A stretch of DNA of 64,000 nucleotides from assembly GCA_003049485.1 (NCBI GenBank), contig PYST01000169.1, positions 21,725-85,724 on the forward strand, in the 5' to 3' direction. This document shows positions 11,429 to 22,323 of this stretch, one piece after another. Made by a program: the position numbers and the translations under genes. The DNA is from Ophioceras dolichostomum (lineage: Eukaryota > Ascomycota > Sordariomycetes > Magnaporthales > Ophioceraceae). The stretch's first letter is position 1; every line of letters begins with the position of its first letter. The notes beneath the pieces are model-generated. The model was not told the origin of the DNA. It made no database searches and saw nothing but the letters and a program-made list of their open reading frames with translations.

Positions 11429-12903
11429 CTAGTCCACGTCGTCGAGCGGACCGACATTAGGGCCCTTGTTCTGCTCGCCCTTAACCTTCCTCGCACCCCA
11501 CCTCAACAGCTGCCTCAGATGGCCCTTCGTCCACCCCTCCACCTCCTCCTCCCTCACGACGATAGCCCGCGCCCTCTCCTCGTCATCAGCCCTCATCTCG
11601 AAGCGGCGCATGCGCTCCGAGATGCGCGGGTCCAGCACCACGGGCGAGGCCCATATGCGCTCGCGAGGAGCCTGCTCGTCCTCTCCTGGTTTGTCGTTCC
11701 CGTTTGCGTTTGCGTTGTCCTCCTTCCACACCGTCTTGACCCAGTCCTTCTCCTCGAACGCCAAGGCCTCGCGCTGCTCCTCGTCGTCGAGGAACTCGCG
11801 GTGCGCCGCGAGGCACACCGCGGCCACCTCGCGGCCGATCTCGTCGGCGAGGTAGCGCCGGCCGAAGAAGCGGCGCATACGCGTCGGCGTGTTGAGGAAG
11901 CCGAGGATGTGGGGGAAGCGGATCGGCGTTGAGGGGGTGAGCTCCGCGGGGATGAGCATAGGTAGGGGCGAGGAAGGGTAGTCGTCGGTTGTGTTGTATG
12001 GGGGCGGCTGTGGTGGGCGGCTGGGCTTCTTCTCATCTTTCTTCTTTTTCTCCTCTTCCGCCTTCTCGGCTTCGGTGTATGTGCTCTCGTCGCCGCCCTC
12101 CGCTTGCTCGGGCTTCTCGGGAAGCGGCTCCTCCGCCTTTGGTGGCGGCGGTGGCGGCCTCAATGGGCCTAGCCAGCCCTCGTGCAAGCCCCGGATGTAT
12201 TCCTTCCAAGTGTGCCGTCCAAGAACGATATCGCCCCTGGTGCCCTGGTACTCTTGTATGCCGTTTCGCTTCCGTGTTGCCTCCACTATGTCCTCCTCGG
12301 TGGGCAGTTCTGGCTCGCCAGTCTCAGTGCTGGGAGCACCAAAGTCGGCTTCGACGGCTCTCCTCCCCCTCCTGATTCGCTCGGCTACTACGGCCCGCAC
12401 GTCACCCTGCCTCCGGCCCGAGACGAACTCCCAGTCTAGGCCGCTGCTGGCCAGTATGGGCTTGACGTATTCGACGAAGTGGTCCTGCGCGACTCTGAAG
12501 CCGTCGCCGGGGGGCGACTCGAGGTAGACAGTCAGCTTGCGCGGCATGGCGCTCGGGTTCGACAGAGGCTCCTTGGCGAGGTGCTCGACGGCGTGCGCCC
12601 ATCGCGCGGTGGCCCGGCGCTTTTCCCGCCGGTCGTAGATGATGGCTGCGCTGATGGTTGTGGTCAAGGTCCAGAAGATCATCCAGTTGCGTGATGGCAA
12701 CTTCTTGGGGAGGGCCGGCAGGCCGAGCATCCGGAGAGCTCGGTTGCGCTGAGGGGAGTCAAACATGTAACTCTGTCAGTGGCCTTCGAGGCATTCTGGC
12801 GGCAGCAGCTTTAATCATGTGCAGGGAGATGTTGTAAGACAGGAGGACGACGCATTGCTGTGGCAGAAGAACTCACCTCCGGTGGCTTCTGTCCCGTCGC
12901 CAT
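11429..12903 (-). CDS. TIM54: TIM54, TIM22-complex subunit of the mitochondrial inner membrane
   Basis: Two exons on the minus strand: a 27-nt first exon (12903-12877) and 12748-11429, joined across a 128-bp intron (GTGAGT donor, CCTCAG acceptor). The product has 448 residues. The tiny first exon encodes MATGQKPPE and leads directly into the family signature RALRMLGLPALPKKLPSRNW, followed by the single membrane segment at residues about 27-46 (MIFWTLTTTISAAIIYDRR). The conserved Rossmann-like block with KLTVYLESPPGDG and VKPILASSGLDWEFVSGRRQGDVR follows. Tim54 belongs to the TIM22 translocase that inserts multi-pass carriers into the inner membrane. The middle part (residues about 210-270) is an acidic, Pro/Lys-rich insertion. 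The stop is TAG. The length matches fungal Tim54 well. Confidence 0.92.
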
Positions 12904-14401
12904 CTTCTGCTTAAGTTCTGTCCCGGGAATCCCCAAGGACTCACTGGCAGCGCATAGATAGGCTTGGAGGGAGGGAAAAAGTCGACGCAACTCGGCCGAT
13001 TTCGAGACCGTCGTCCGAAGAAAAATTATGACGAGAGCGCTACAAGGATCAGCGATAAGACCCCGATAAGCATGCCAACGACCAGACCCACCAATATCCC
13101 AGATACCCGGGAGAAAGTCTCAAAAGATACAAGTCACCAAGCTTCTAGCTGGGCAAAACAATCGTTTACACTACCTGGACAATTACTGCATTGACGGCTG
13201 TATTGAATCACAATCGCGGCACTACGGTTCGTGTTACGAGTTTACGGCATAGAAATCTGCAGGAAGGCCCACCGGCCCGTCAACTACTGCCACCGACCTC
13301 AAGTACCACGATGACGCCTCGAGAAGATCGACTTCACATTGAACCGGCTGGTTCTGGTTGAATGACGACGGACATCAATGGCTGCAGCATTCCCGCCAGG
13401 GCCAGGGCCCGCACAACGGGTCGAAGGGGTTGCTACACCCCATCCGGGCTCGTGAACGGAACCGCCCTCCCCTCCCCGTCTCGCTCCCGCCGTCCTCGCC
13501 CCTCCTGCATACTACTCCCTCTCACCCATGCCAAGCGCCAATCCCAGATTCGAAGCTTTTCACAGACGACGAGTCTTGGGGTAAATATAACGAGGCGATA
13601 TGCGGAACAGAGTCGAGTTCAGTTAGTCACAGCACAGGCAAAGGGGATTGATAGCGTCCTCGCATATCAAGTGTGCTCCTCGGGAGCAACAACTGATTTT
13701 TGGTAGCGTCTAAGCCTATTTCTGAGCTAGACTGAACTGAACTGAGAAAAAAGAACGAAAATGACCGTGATGCAGCAACGACCGTGATTCCTGTCCCCTC
13801 GACACTTCTCCTCCCGAATAAGGCAAAGGAGGAGAAGTGGGTAGGTAGGGCGATATGAACCAGAGCAGTGGTGTAAAGTGTCAAGTTGTGTTTCCCTTTT
13901 TTGGTGTTTTTTCTTGTTGCCAGTCAGATGTCGCGATAGAGCGAGGCAGAGAGCTGAATGTAAGGGGAAAAAAAAAGATCTCACGCATCCTCCCAAACAC
14001 TTGCTGTGTTACTTCCTGTGGCCCAAATCCAGGAAGGTTAGGTCTGTGTGTGTGTAGGTGATCGCTTGTCCGCTTCCCTCAATTCCGTCCTCCGTTTATA
14101 GGTTGTGTGGTGCGGGCGAGGCTGTGTATGTTGCTTTGCTGCCAGAACCTTTCGTGGACGAAGTGAGTTGGATATAAAAAGACCGTGATCGCTTAATAGA
14201 GAGAGAAAGAAGGAACCGGGCAGACAGGTGATGAAGAAGTGGCGAATCAACCAAACTTGTCCCCCCACCCAATATCCAGAGGTCGCAATAAGCATCAATA
14301 GTATCTCAGACCCGGGGTGTACGGGTAGGTACCAACGCCGTGGGAATTCCCCGGACTTGTATCATAGGGGCGGGTATGCCTGGGACTGCCTCCCTGGGAT
14401 G
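12904..14401. other. Intergenic region upstream of TIM54
   Basis: No supportable gene. It carries the TIM54 promoter at its left end and reaches the end of the TFIIB extension frame at 14402. Short unlinked frames with alternative starts are present on both strands. Confidence 0.5.
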
Positions 14402-14767
14402 CTAATCGAGTATGATCGGCTGTCCACAGGTGAGATCGGAGGACGGGGTCGACATTGACGATGGTGGTGTCTCAGTCCCCTTGTAGACGCACGGGCTATC
14501 GGCGACATTGCTGTGCTGCTGCGTGACCGCCGCATCGTCGTCGTCCACGTCCATTATCTCGATGACCTCTATGGGCTCGGCGACATCGGTGTTCTCAGTC
14601 TTGACCAGCGGCGACGACGCATCAGTCATTTCCACGACCGTGGTGGCAGTCTCCTCCGTCTTGGTATCAAAAAATTCCTCAACCTCAACGACAACTTCAG
14701 AGTCGCCAACAACAGTATACCCAATGTTCTGGGCGGCGTGGCGAGGACGCTTCCTTAGCACCAACCT
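14402..14767 (-). other. 121-codon in-frame extension after the TFIIB stop codon
   Basis: The frame continues open for 121 codons after the TFIIB UAG (14770-14768) and ends at TAG 14404-14402. It has no ATG near its beginning, so it cannot easily be a separate gene. Many third positions are G or C. The peptide is strongly acidic and Thr/Ser/Val-rich, with segments such as EVVVEVEEFFDTKTEET and EPIEVIEIMDVDDDD. This is more coding-like than random 3' UTR. I infer that it is translated when the UAG is edited or read through, giving a 472-residue TFIIB isoform. Chance openness in GC-rich DNA is the alternative. Confidence 0.5.
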
Positions 14768-14777
14768 CTAGTTGGTG
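14759..14777 (-). promoter_or_regulatory. RNA hairpin with the TFIIB UAG stop in its loop
   Basis: On the minus strand CACCAAC pairs perfectly with GTTGGTG (7 bp), enclosing the 5-nt loop UAGAG, whose first three bases are the TFIIB stop codon. A UAG adenosine in a small hairpin loop is the favoured substrate context of fungal A-to-I mRNA editing. The hairpin is read directly from the sequence; its function is inferred. Confidence 0.6.
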
Positions 14778-15820
14778 GGGAGATTCTCGATGCCGCCCTC
14801 CTTGGGCATGGACCAGGTCGGGTCGACCAGCATCTCGCGGGCCTGGTAGAGGAACCGGTACGCAGTCTTGATGGTGCCGTCGCTGACGCCGGCGATGTTG
14901 GCGATCTCCTTGGGCGAGCGGGGGTCGCCGATGAGGTGCGAGGCCATGTAGATGCACGCGGCCGCCACCGACAGCGGCGAGCGGCCGGCCAGGTCGGTCA
15001 CAGACGTGGTGCGCTCCGCGAGCCGCTTGGCGAACTTTTCGGCGATGTAGTGCTGCTTGAAGCCGAGCTGCGAGCAGAACCGCGAGCAGAGCTCCTCCGC
15101 GCTGGTCGAGCCCTTGCTGTTCTCGTCGTCGCCGTTGGGCATGAGGCCCTGCTTGGTGACGACGTCGTTGCGCTTGACGAACTCCTCCAGCTGCTTGTAG
15201 ACCCTGCCGATCTCCTTCTTGGTCACGTTGGTGAGGCGGTGGATCTCCCGGAACGTGCGAGGCACGTTGTTCTGGCGGCAGGCGATGAAGATGCAGCCCG
15301 CGATCACGGCTTCGACAGTCTTGCCCTTGAGGAACTTGGCGTCGTCCACCAGCTTGAACAGGTGGCGCGCGTAATCCGACACCTGCCGGCCACACTGGAG
15401 GAAATCCACGTACTCGGTGATCCTCTGGAAGTTGGCCTGCAGACCCTGCTGGCCACGGTCGTTCTGGGTCTTCTTGTTGGCACTGTTCAGCCGACCGATC
15501 AAACGGCCGCTCGCGTTCTGGCCACGGCTGGTATCGACCTTGGTCTCGAGAGCGTTGTCGCCGAAAAGAGGGTCGCCGGAGTCGCCTACACGGGACGGGT
15601 CGTCGCCGCCCTGGTCGTCGTTCGCGAACGTGCGCCACTCTGAGCGAGTGTCGACGATCCGGTCGCCGACGACCAGCCCGCACTGACCGCAGATCAGGTC
15701 GCCGGACGAGAACTCCTCAATCAGCTCGGTTGGGCCGTCGCAATCCTTGCACTGCAGAATGATGTTGAGGTCTGCCTCGAAGGGCGTGGCCTCTGCGCCG
15801 GGCGCCCCGGACGCCGCCAT
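14768..15820 (-). CDS. SUA7: Transcription initiation factor TFIIB
   Basis: Single-exon gene of 350 residues. TFIIB bridges TBP on the promoter and RNA polymerase II. The N-terminal zinc ribbon has two Cys pairs (CKDC and CGQC, residues about 20-42). The B-reader/linker follows with SEWRTFANDD and RVGDSGDPL. Two cyclin-like repeats then cover residues about 125-345, recognisable by ITEYVDFLQC, AVIAGCIFIACRQNNVPRTF, GRSPLSVAAACIYMASHLI and GVSDGTIKTAYRFLY. The start at 15820 (MAASGAPG) is the first ATG in this frame and fits the family length. The frame stays open upstream for 80 codons without an ATG, which I read as 5' UTR. The UAG stop lies in a hairpin loop and is followed by a long in-frame extension, annotated separately. 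Confidence 0.95.
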   Translation of the reverse strand: MAASGAPGAEATPFEADLNIILQCKDCDGPTELIEEFSSGDLICGQCGLVVGDRIVDTRSEWRTFANDDQGGDDPSRVGDSGDPLFGDNALETKVDTSRGQNASGRLIGRLNSANKKTQNDRGQQGLQANFQRITEYVDFLQCGRQVSDYARHLFKLVDDAKFLKGKTVEAVIAGCIFIACRQNNVPRTFREIHRLTNVTKKEIGRVYKQLEEFVKRNDVVTKQGLMPNGDDENSKGSTSAEELCSRFCSQLGFKQHYIAEKFAKRLAERTTSVTDLAGRSPLSVAAACIYMASHLIGDPRSPKEIANIAGVSDGTIKTAYRFLYQAREMLVDPTWSMPKEGGIENLPTN

Positions 15821-17068
15821 GATGATGTCGCTTGATCGAACAGCCTTCTTCGTCGGTGCGTTGGACAACTCGCGGAGAGCGGGTCGCTTGTTCTTTGCCT
15901 TTCGACGGAGGGCCTTGAGCTCCTTGCGCTTCGCGGTCACCGCCTTGCGAACCCGAGAGTTCGGCGCGGCGGGCTTAGTGTAGAGAACTGTGGTGGCGAG
16001 TGCGCAAAAGAGAGGCGAATGCGTCTTGACGGTCGGGGCGGGTCGTCGAGCGACGACCACCGGGCTTTGGGTCGTTCAGTGGGAGGAGTCGTTCGATTTT
16101 ATGCGCGAAACTTGCAAGAACTTGGACTGAGTGACTATTGAGTGGCTAGGGAAAACAATGTGAATGAACAGAGCGCCGATGCGGAACAAGGAAGGCGATT
16201 CTTTCTTTGATAAAGCGAGGGACGGGAGGATGTGAAAGGTTGCAAAAATGAAGGTCAGAAGTGAATGAACTCTAGGAACTGGAGATAACAATTGTAGTCT
16301 CTGGCAATAGCACTGAGAAGTTAGAGGCTCAGCAGGCAGGAGCCACCAGCCCGGAATCTGCTGACTCAGCTGGTCCAATGATGCACGCACTTAAGCGCTG
16401 ACTCCGCCCAGCAGAAATCGAGAGAATCTTCGCGCCGCTGTCCGAACCGCTTCGTCCATGCACTACTTCGTCACTGCGTGATGTCATGTGATGTTTGTTA
16501 TGGCATCGAACCATCACCACCTCTTTCAGTATTTTCGATGGAGGTGTATTAGCAGCTGCAAATAGTCATGTATTATAATGTGTTTAGGATTGTCCCTCGC
16601 ACTGCATCATCCGGTGTCTAACACGGCTCTGCTTGGAGGCATGAACCGAATCGCCCCTCTGCAGGCGTTTCTAGACTCCATCCCGCACTTACTCGGAGAT
16701 GTCGAATTTTGGCCGTTATTGACATTCTTCAACCTTTCCTCGTTTGGCTAACTCAAGACGGAATTTATCGACATCTAACGAGTGAAAATAATCTACAATC
16801 GCTTTTTCCCCTCTCCAGGAAGCAACCAACTAAACGAATGGCTTTGAGGTACTCCGTACGTCCATACTAGTACAAGCCGACCACCACCAATCCAACGCCG
16901 GCTATCCCGCATCAAACACCAGACACAATACCAAAAACATTAAGGAAATATGTAATTTTACACAGAATTTACAGTAGTTTGTTCACCGACAATCAGTCAG
17001 CCAGCCTTCTTTTCTTCAACCCCACCTATTTTACTCCCTCCACTTCCTGCCCACTGAAGAAGTCTTCT
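15821..17068. other. TFIIB leader/promoter and intergenic region
   Basis: From 15821 to 16060 the TFIIB frame is open but lacks an ATG; its Lys/Arg-rich translation is probably fortuitous 5' UTR. The rest has no recognisable gene. It contains the TFIIB promoter and the 3' flank of the membrane protein gene at 17069. Confidence 0.5.
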
Positions 17069-18148
17069 TCAAGCGTTCTGGATCTTGATGCTCGGTATCC
17101 TCTGATGCAAGCGCATCGCCGCCGCCTCTGGCTCTTGCTGTTCATCCTCATCGAATCTTCTCTCCGGCAGGAGCTTCCTGTCGTCGAAGTCCTGGTCCTC
17201 GACCGGGGAGGAGACGATGGTGGGCAACGGCGGCAGGTCCAAGTTGTTGAGGATCGACGCCTGGCTGGCCGAGCGGGAGCGCGAGCGGGAGAGGGAGTGG
17301 GAGGACCGTGAGTGGGACAGTGAGTGCTGCGATAGCGTCCTGGCCGGCACGGCGAGGTCTGTGGTGGTGGTGGTGGTGGTGGTGGTGGTAGCTGCGGCGG
17401 CCGGGTGCACGTCCCGCGACTTGGAGCGAGCGCGGTGGATGCTCGCCTCGTACTCCTTCCAGTCCTCCTTCAGGCTGACGCGGCGGCCGCGGGGCTGGTG
17501 CTGGTGGTTCTTCGGCGGGACCGTGGGCGACGACTCCCCGTCATCGTCGCTGTCGTATTCCGTGTCTGCTGAGTTGGGGTCCGGGTCGCTCGCCGTCCTT
17601 GGCCGCCGCCGTGTCGAGGCCGTCCTTGTGTATGCCGTCCGTGTGCTGGCCTTTCTTGTCGTGGCCGTCGTGCTCATGGTCGTGGACGACAGCTCAATGG
17701 CGGCGGGCGATTCGGTTGTTTCAGGGGCGGCGATCGTGCCGCCAGTCGTGGTGATGATGCTGAGCGCAGGGAACGAGGTCATCGCCTGCGACGCGAGGCT
17801 GTCCTCGCGCGCCCGAGAGGCCATGCTGGACTCGCTGCCCCTGGTGGCCAGCGACTTGCGGATGATCGCCCTCCTCTGCTGCTCGTCGTCCCACTGGCGG
17901 TCGAGCTCGTTCATCCTACTCCTGCGCCTGAACTCCTGGCGGGAGAGGTAGGGGTTCTCGGCCTTGGCCTGCCGGTACTGCCGTCTCCTGAGGACGGTGA
18001 TGCTGATGAAGACGACGATGGAGACGACGAGCACGATGCCGAGCGTGAGGGCCACGATCATCCATGTCTTGGCTGGCTCGTCGGGAACGTCTCTAGAGTC
18101 GGCTGGCGAGGCGAGCAAGTCGCGGAGGGCGAATATTGTGGGCGCCAT
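17069..18148 (-). CDS. Single-pass membrane protein of unknown function
   Basis: Single-exon gene of 359 residues; I do not recognise a family beyond its architecture. A short N-terminal segment precedes one strong membrane span at residues about 29-52 (MIVALTLGIVLVVSIVVFISITV), followed by a basic stop-transfer RRRQYR. The predicted cytoplasmic region begins with a conserved-looking charged block (NPYLSRQEFRRRSRMNELDRQWDDEQQRRAIIRKSL). The remainder is low complexity: Ser/Thr/Arg-rich, with a run of Thr residues encoded by a GTG/CAC trinucleotide repeat, and RSRS-like clusters. The layout resembles small fungal membrane proteins with phosphorylatable tails. The ATG at 18148 is the only reasonable start. 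Confidence 0.65.
   Translation of the reverse strand: MAPTIFALRDLLASPADSRDVPDEPAKTWMIVALTLGIVLVVSIVVFISITVLRRRQYRQAKAENPYLSRQEFRRRSRMNELDRQWDDEQQRRAIIRKSLATRGSESSMASRAREDSLASQAMTSFPALSIITTTGGTIAAPETTESPAAIELSSTTMSTTATTRKASTRTAYTRTASTRRRPRTASDPDPNSADTEYDSDDDGESSPTVPPKNHQHQPRGRRVSLKEDWKEYEASIHRARSKSRDVHPAAAATTTTTTTTTTDLAVPARTLSQHSLSHSRSSHSLSRSRSRSASQASILNNLDLPPLPTIVSSPVEDQDFDDRKLLPERRFDEDEQQEPEAAAMRLHQRIPSIKIQNA
17361..17389 (+). repeat. (GTG)n trinucleotide repeat
   Basis: An almost perfect GTG tract inside the membrane-protein gene. On the coding strand it encodes a run of threonines. It is likely length-variable between strains. Confidence 0.8.
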
Positions 18149-21100
18149 TGTGTGTGAAGGCTGTGTGTGATGATAATATGTACAAGGATAGCCGTGTCCT
18201 CCAGTATGACGGTGTCGTCGCTACGAGGGGCAGGTGGTCCGTGTGAAGGAACAGTAACCAGGGCAGGATAGGAAGATGATGTGCATTAGGATGTGGAACC
18301 TGGTGAACTCATGCCTTTCTCTATTCCACTGTTCATGGGACGGGAAAGAGAACCATGGCTAGCGAACCGGCGCGGGGTCGAGGGTTCGACCAGGTGTGGC
18401 TGTTGATGTCTTTATACATTCTGTCCCGGTTGCTGAGGTCTGTCCCAGTTGCTCCGGTCCACCAAGAGAGAGAATGCTGATGCATGGTTCTGCTGATGTT
18501 CGACGTGCCGCAGCAACGCCATCCGGCCCCAAGAAAAGGGCCAGAATGCTGATGGTGGTGTGGACATGTGGACTGGTGGACTGGTGGTGGAACTCCAGGA
18601 GGCAACTAGGTAGGTAGGTACTGTCCTCCACTACGCCTACCTACGGTCGACTTGTACCACTCTTCCACCTACAGTAAGAAACAACGGGCACCGGACCCTC
18701 GCATGTGTCATGTTGCACTGAAGGTGAGAGGGAATCGTGCGTCTGTTCCCGCCGGTATCAGTAGTAGGTCGTGGTGGTATGCAGCCGAACGGCGTGCTAT
18801 TCTTGGTGCAGGGGTAATTTGTTCATCCGCAAATCAGAGGCGCGGCTATGAACATCAGACGCGGGACGGTTCTTTACCTTAGACGACACACCACCAAACA
18901 AAGGCTAGAAACAAATGCACGTCAGGACGCAGGAGGGACGCAGGACGCAGCAAAAATGCAATTACGACATCCCGTGCTCAAAGCCAACCGCAAGCCCCCA
19001 ATGTTCATGCCTACTATTCCGTACCTACGGACGCGAACAATCGCTACCTATTGTTCTACTATATTATTGCAAGAAAGCTGGGAAAAGAGCAATGCAGCAG
19101 GTAGACGCTAGTAGACGCCCATGCTAATAATCCATCCCAACTCCTTCCCCCTGTCTTGTGGAGGCGGATTGCGGGCGGGACATGACCAGATCCATCCCGA
19201 AAAAAGGACCTACTAGCCCTTCTGCCGGCAAGGGGATGATGACCCCTTTGGAGCTTTTCTGCCCCTCTGGACCCTCCTGATGATGGGCCCTGTAGTGTCC
19301 TGTAGTGCCTATCATCAGTGATCACACAGCCGCGCCGGGGGGCGAAGTCGTCAAGGAGGAGCAAAGCGCGGCACGGCCCCGCGTGTGGCCCCGCTAAAAC
19401 TGACGAACAGAGCTCGATTGCCGCTCAGTGCTCACCATCATCGTCTCTGATTCTTCTCGCCAGGAAGGGGGGTTTCTTGGATCGCCACCACCAGAATCCT
19501 GGATGACGATTACAGTGATTACTGGTCCTTGGGATGCTGATGGTGGCGGCGGCTGTCCAATGGTTGTTTGGTGATGTATTTTTTTTGTGTCCCCATTCGA
19601 TGTGCAGACAGTTGTTCGTCTCTCGCTTCTTTCCACACCACCACTGTCACACCACCACTACCTCAAGTCCGAGATCATCTTGCTGCTAGATGTAGATGGT
19701 GGTGTGCACGACGATGTGTGCAAAGCTGCAGCAGTTCTGCAGGAAGCTCCCGTCTGCAGCTAACATGGAGGACAGCTCAACGGTTTCTCTCGTATTTGTT
19801 TCCTGCAGGCTATCACCTGCCCACGGCCGTTTCTCGTTTCGATGTTTCATGCATTTATCCTGCTCAGCTCTGGGGGATAGCGTGGCAAGTCGGGTTTGAG
19901 AAAAGCTCCTAGCAGCTGTCCAGCAGATCGCCCAGCCAAATATTGAAGGCTTGGGCGGCATGTGCTGGTTATTCGACCCGGCGGGTTGAGAAACACCATG
20001 AAGTCCTCGGAAAGGCTGGCTTCACTCCAAGAAGCATAGATTCGGCCTTAGGAGGTCGATCTCGACTCGATTCGCACTCCAAAAGGGCCTTATTGGCCCT
20101 TTGGTCCTTTTGCCATGAAAAACCTGTTCTGTTCCACCCTTGCCTTCTCTCGCCGCCGTCGTCTTCTCTTTTCCTCGTGGGGCGGTTCCGCCCTTCTCTT
20201 TTTTTTTCGCTGCGCCATCCGAGGGTCGTCCTGGTCGTCCGAACTTGAACCAACAAGCCGCACCCAAGCCTACGCCTCCCCCGTCCGCTGTTGGTGCCCT
20301 TGTCCCCCGGATGATCCTTCCGAATGAGAAGAAATTTTCACTCGTTATGTATGTATGTGTGTGTTTCTTCTAATCAACACGTTCGCTCGCCTATCACTCG
20401 TGGTCTCTTCACCCATGTGCGTCCGTCGAAGAGGAGGAGGAGGAATGCCTATCGTGGCGCAGACTCTTGATCAGGAGGAGGTCTGCAGATATCCTCACTC
20501 CCGCGCCTCCTTCTCATTGGAGCGCATCGGGGTTAGCTTGAAGGCATCAACGATTCGTTCGTCGTCGTTCAGACAACCAGGAAGGTAGGTCGACTGGCTG
20601 GTTGGTGCATTCTGCCATCGCTATCGCTTTGCCGTCGATGATCGGACTCTGGCTGTTTTTGTTTCCTATCTTGTAGCGTCCAACCCGAACCTTCACCACC
20701 TGATAGCACAACCACCCTTGATCGTCTTTTGTCAACACCTCAGGATTCGATTAGGAAGCCGCCATGCCATTCCAGAGAAGGATCACGAGAGGGACAAAAA
20801 TCTGCCTCAAACACACTCGCCCTTCGATAGAAGCTGTGCCATATGTAGCTCTCCATGTAAACAACAACAGCCTTGAAGCGATGCCATTTCCAGGCACCAA
20901 GTTGCCGGGAGGGATTACACCACACCTCCATACTCTCAAAATAAGTACCACAACAACAACAAGAACAACTTACCTCTAGGAGGCGTCGGCGTCCATCGTC
21001 TCGCCAAAGCCCGATCCTGAAATCACACCATAAAAAGGTAAGGTGTAAATAAGTTCATCAAACCTCTCTTTTGGGGGCGGCACAAACTACCTACCAACCT

Positions 21101-21998
21101 CAGGTGCCTACAAACACAACACCACCACGGCGCGTCTGTTTTCCTTCTCCTGCTCGGTGGTGCCGGCCTTGACTACGGCATCGTGGGCACGCGTGTGTGT
21201 CACCCCAGCGAAGAAACCTGAAACAAAGGAGACAATCTTCGCTTTCGTGCAAGGCGGAGGCAAAGATGCATCAGCAGCAGGAGGTGGTTGCAGTAGGCAA
21301 ACAGGCTGCATGCAGGTTGTTTCGAGGAAGAGGAGCGGAAAAACAGGATATTGCGAGGATGTGTGGCTTGATGGCGCTGCAGCTGCCGCCGCCGCCGCCG
21401 TTGCAGGATGGGGGATAGGTAGGAAGAAGAAGTTCCTTGGGAACATGTGGTTGCTGTTGTTGCCAGTCGTGGCGATGGTCGATGGGGGTCGCCGTCCGCC
21501 CGCCCGCTTGCCGGGACATGTCAAGGGGCCGGGTGAGAGAGATGCTGTTGCTGCTACTGCCGGCAAATAATTGCTTGAATGAATGTCGGGTAAGTCATAG
21601 CCTATGGCGGAGGGAAGGGAGGCGATGCCAGGTTTTGTTCTGCAAGGCTTTTATGATGAGAAATGTTTCAAGTCGTTGGTGTGCAGATACGTTGCTCGTG
21701 CGGGCAGTCTGACGAGCACTACGCCGCCGAGAGTCTTTGTCAAACTTGGGGGGGAGGAGACCTCCCTCGAGCAAGGAAACATGGAATTCCATGAACTAGC
21801 AAGATGCTGTCTCATAGACCACGCGAGAATAGATCCTACCTCGGCATGTAGCTCCCAGGTACCGAAAACTGCTTTACAATTATACTCATGGTGGTGAAAA
21901 CTGAGTAGAAACTTGGTAAGTGAGGTGTGGTGGTGGCCGTCTAGCTGACAAGGGTATATGAACTACGGGTCGGCTCAAAATTGCAAACTCCGCTCAAC
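18149..21998. other. 3.8 kb intergenic region
   Basis: No gene I can support with confidence. A TAGGTAGGTAGGTA motif lies at 18608-18621. Frames at 19.0-20.3 kb are short and lack coding character. Around 20.98-21.26 kb on the minus strand there are good splice signals and one peptide-like segment, annotated separately as a weak candidate. The right end is the 5' flank of the initiator tRNA gene. Confidence 0.5.
20981..21260 (-). other. Possible exons of a small unresolved gene
   Basis: On the minus strand a segment following a TTTGTTTCAG acceptor near 21221 reads GFFAGVTHTRAHDAVVKAG and continues TTEQEKENRRA, which looks protein-like. A second segment near 20985-21020 is bounded by an ATTTCAG acceptor and a GTAAGT donor. 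I could not join these into a model with a start codon and clear frame. It may be a small multi-exon gene, a decayed gene, or chance. Confidence 0.2.
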
Positions 21999-22070
21999 AG
22001 CAACTTGGCGCAGGGGAAGCGCGCCGGGCTCATAACCCGGAGGTCCTTGGATCGAAACCAAGAGTTGCTA
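21999..22070 (+). tRNA. Initiator tRNA-Met (CAT)
   Basis: A 72-nt intron-less tRNA folds into a perfect cloverleaf: acceptor AGCAACT/AGTTGCT, D stem GCGC/GCGC, anticodon stem CCGGG/CCCGG with loop CTCATAA (anticodon CAT), and T stem CTTGG/CCAAG. The T loop is ATCGAAA, with A54 and A60 instead of the usual TTC start; together with the A1 start this marks the eukaryotic initiator rather than the elongator. The anticodon stem carries the expected three G:C pairs. A T-rich tract from about 22081 onward supplies the RNA polymerase III terminator. It lies 254 bp upstream of the asparagine-synthetase-like gene. Confidence 0.96.
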
Positions 22071-22323
22071 ACAAGCGTTGATTTTTTCTTTTTTTTCTTT
22101 CTCGTTTCTCCGCCCAGGTTTTTTTTGCGCTGTGGATTCCCACGTTGTGTTTCCAGGTTTCGAATTTTTATTTTAACGTGTCTTATCTTTTTTTGTTTTC
22201 TTCGTCATTGTTCGTCTCTTCGCTTTTCGTTCTGTAGCCTTGTAGTGAGAGATTGAACTCTCACACCCCGGACCCACCTGAAAAAAGTCCACAACGCCAG
22301 ACTCTTCAATTTTCTTTTGAGCA

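Noticed and set aside
14697..15683. 328-codon minus-strand frame and 235-codon plus-strand frame over TFIIB
   Set aside because: Shadows of the TFIIB coding sequence; the encoded residues are Arg/His-rich or Leu/Val-rich without family features.
15821..16060. 80-codon N-terminal extension of TFIIB
   Set aside because: Open frame but no ATG, and the canonical TFIIB N-terminus begins at 15820.
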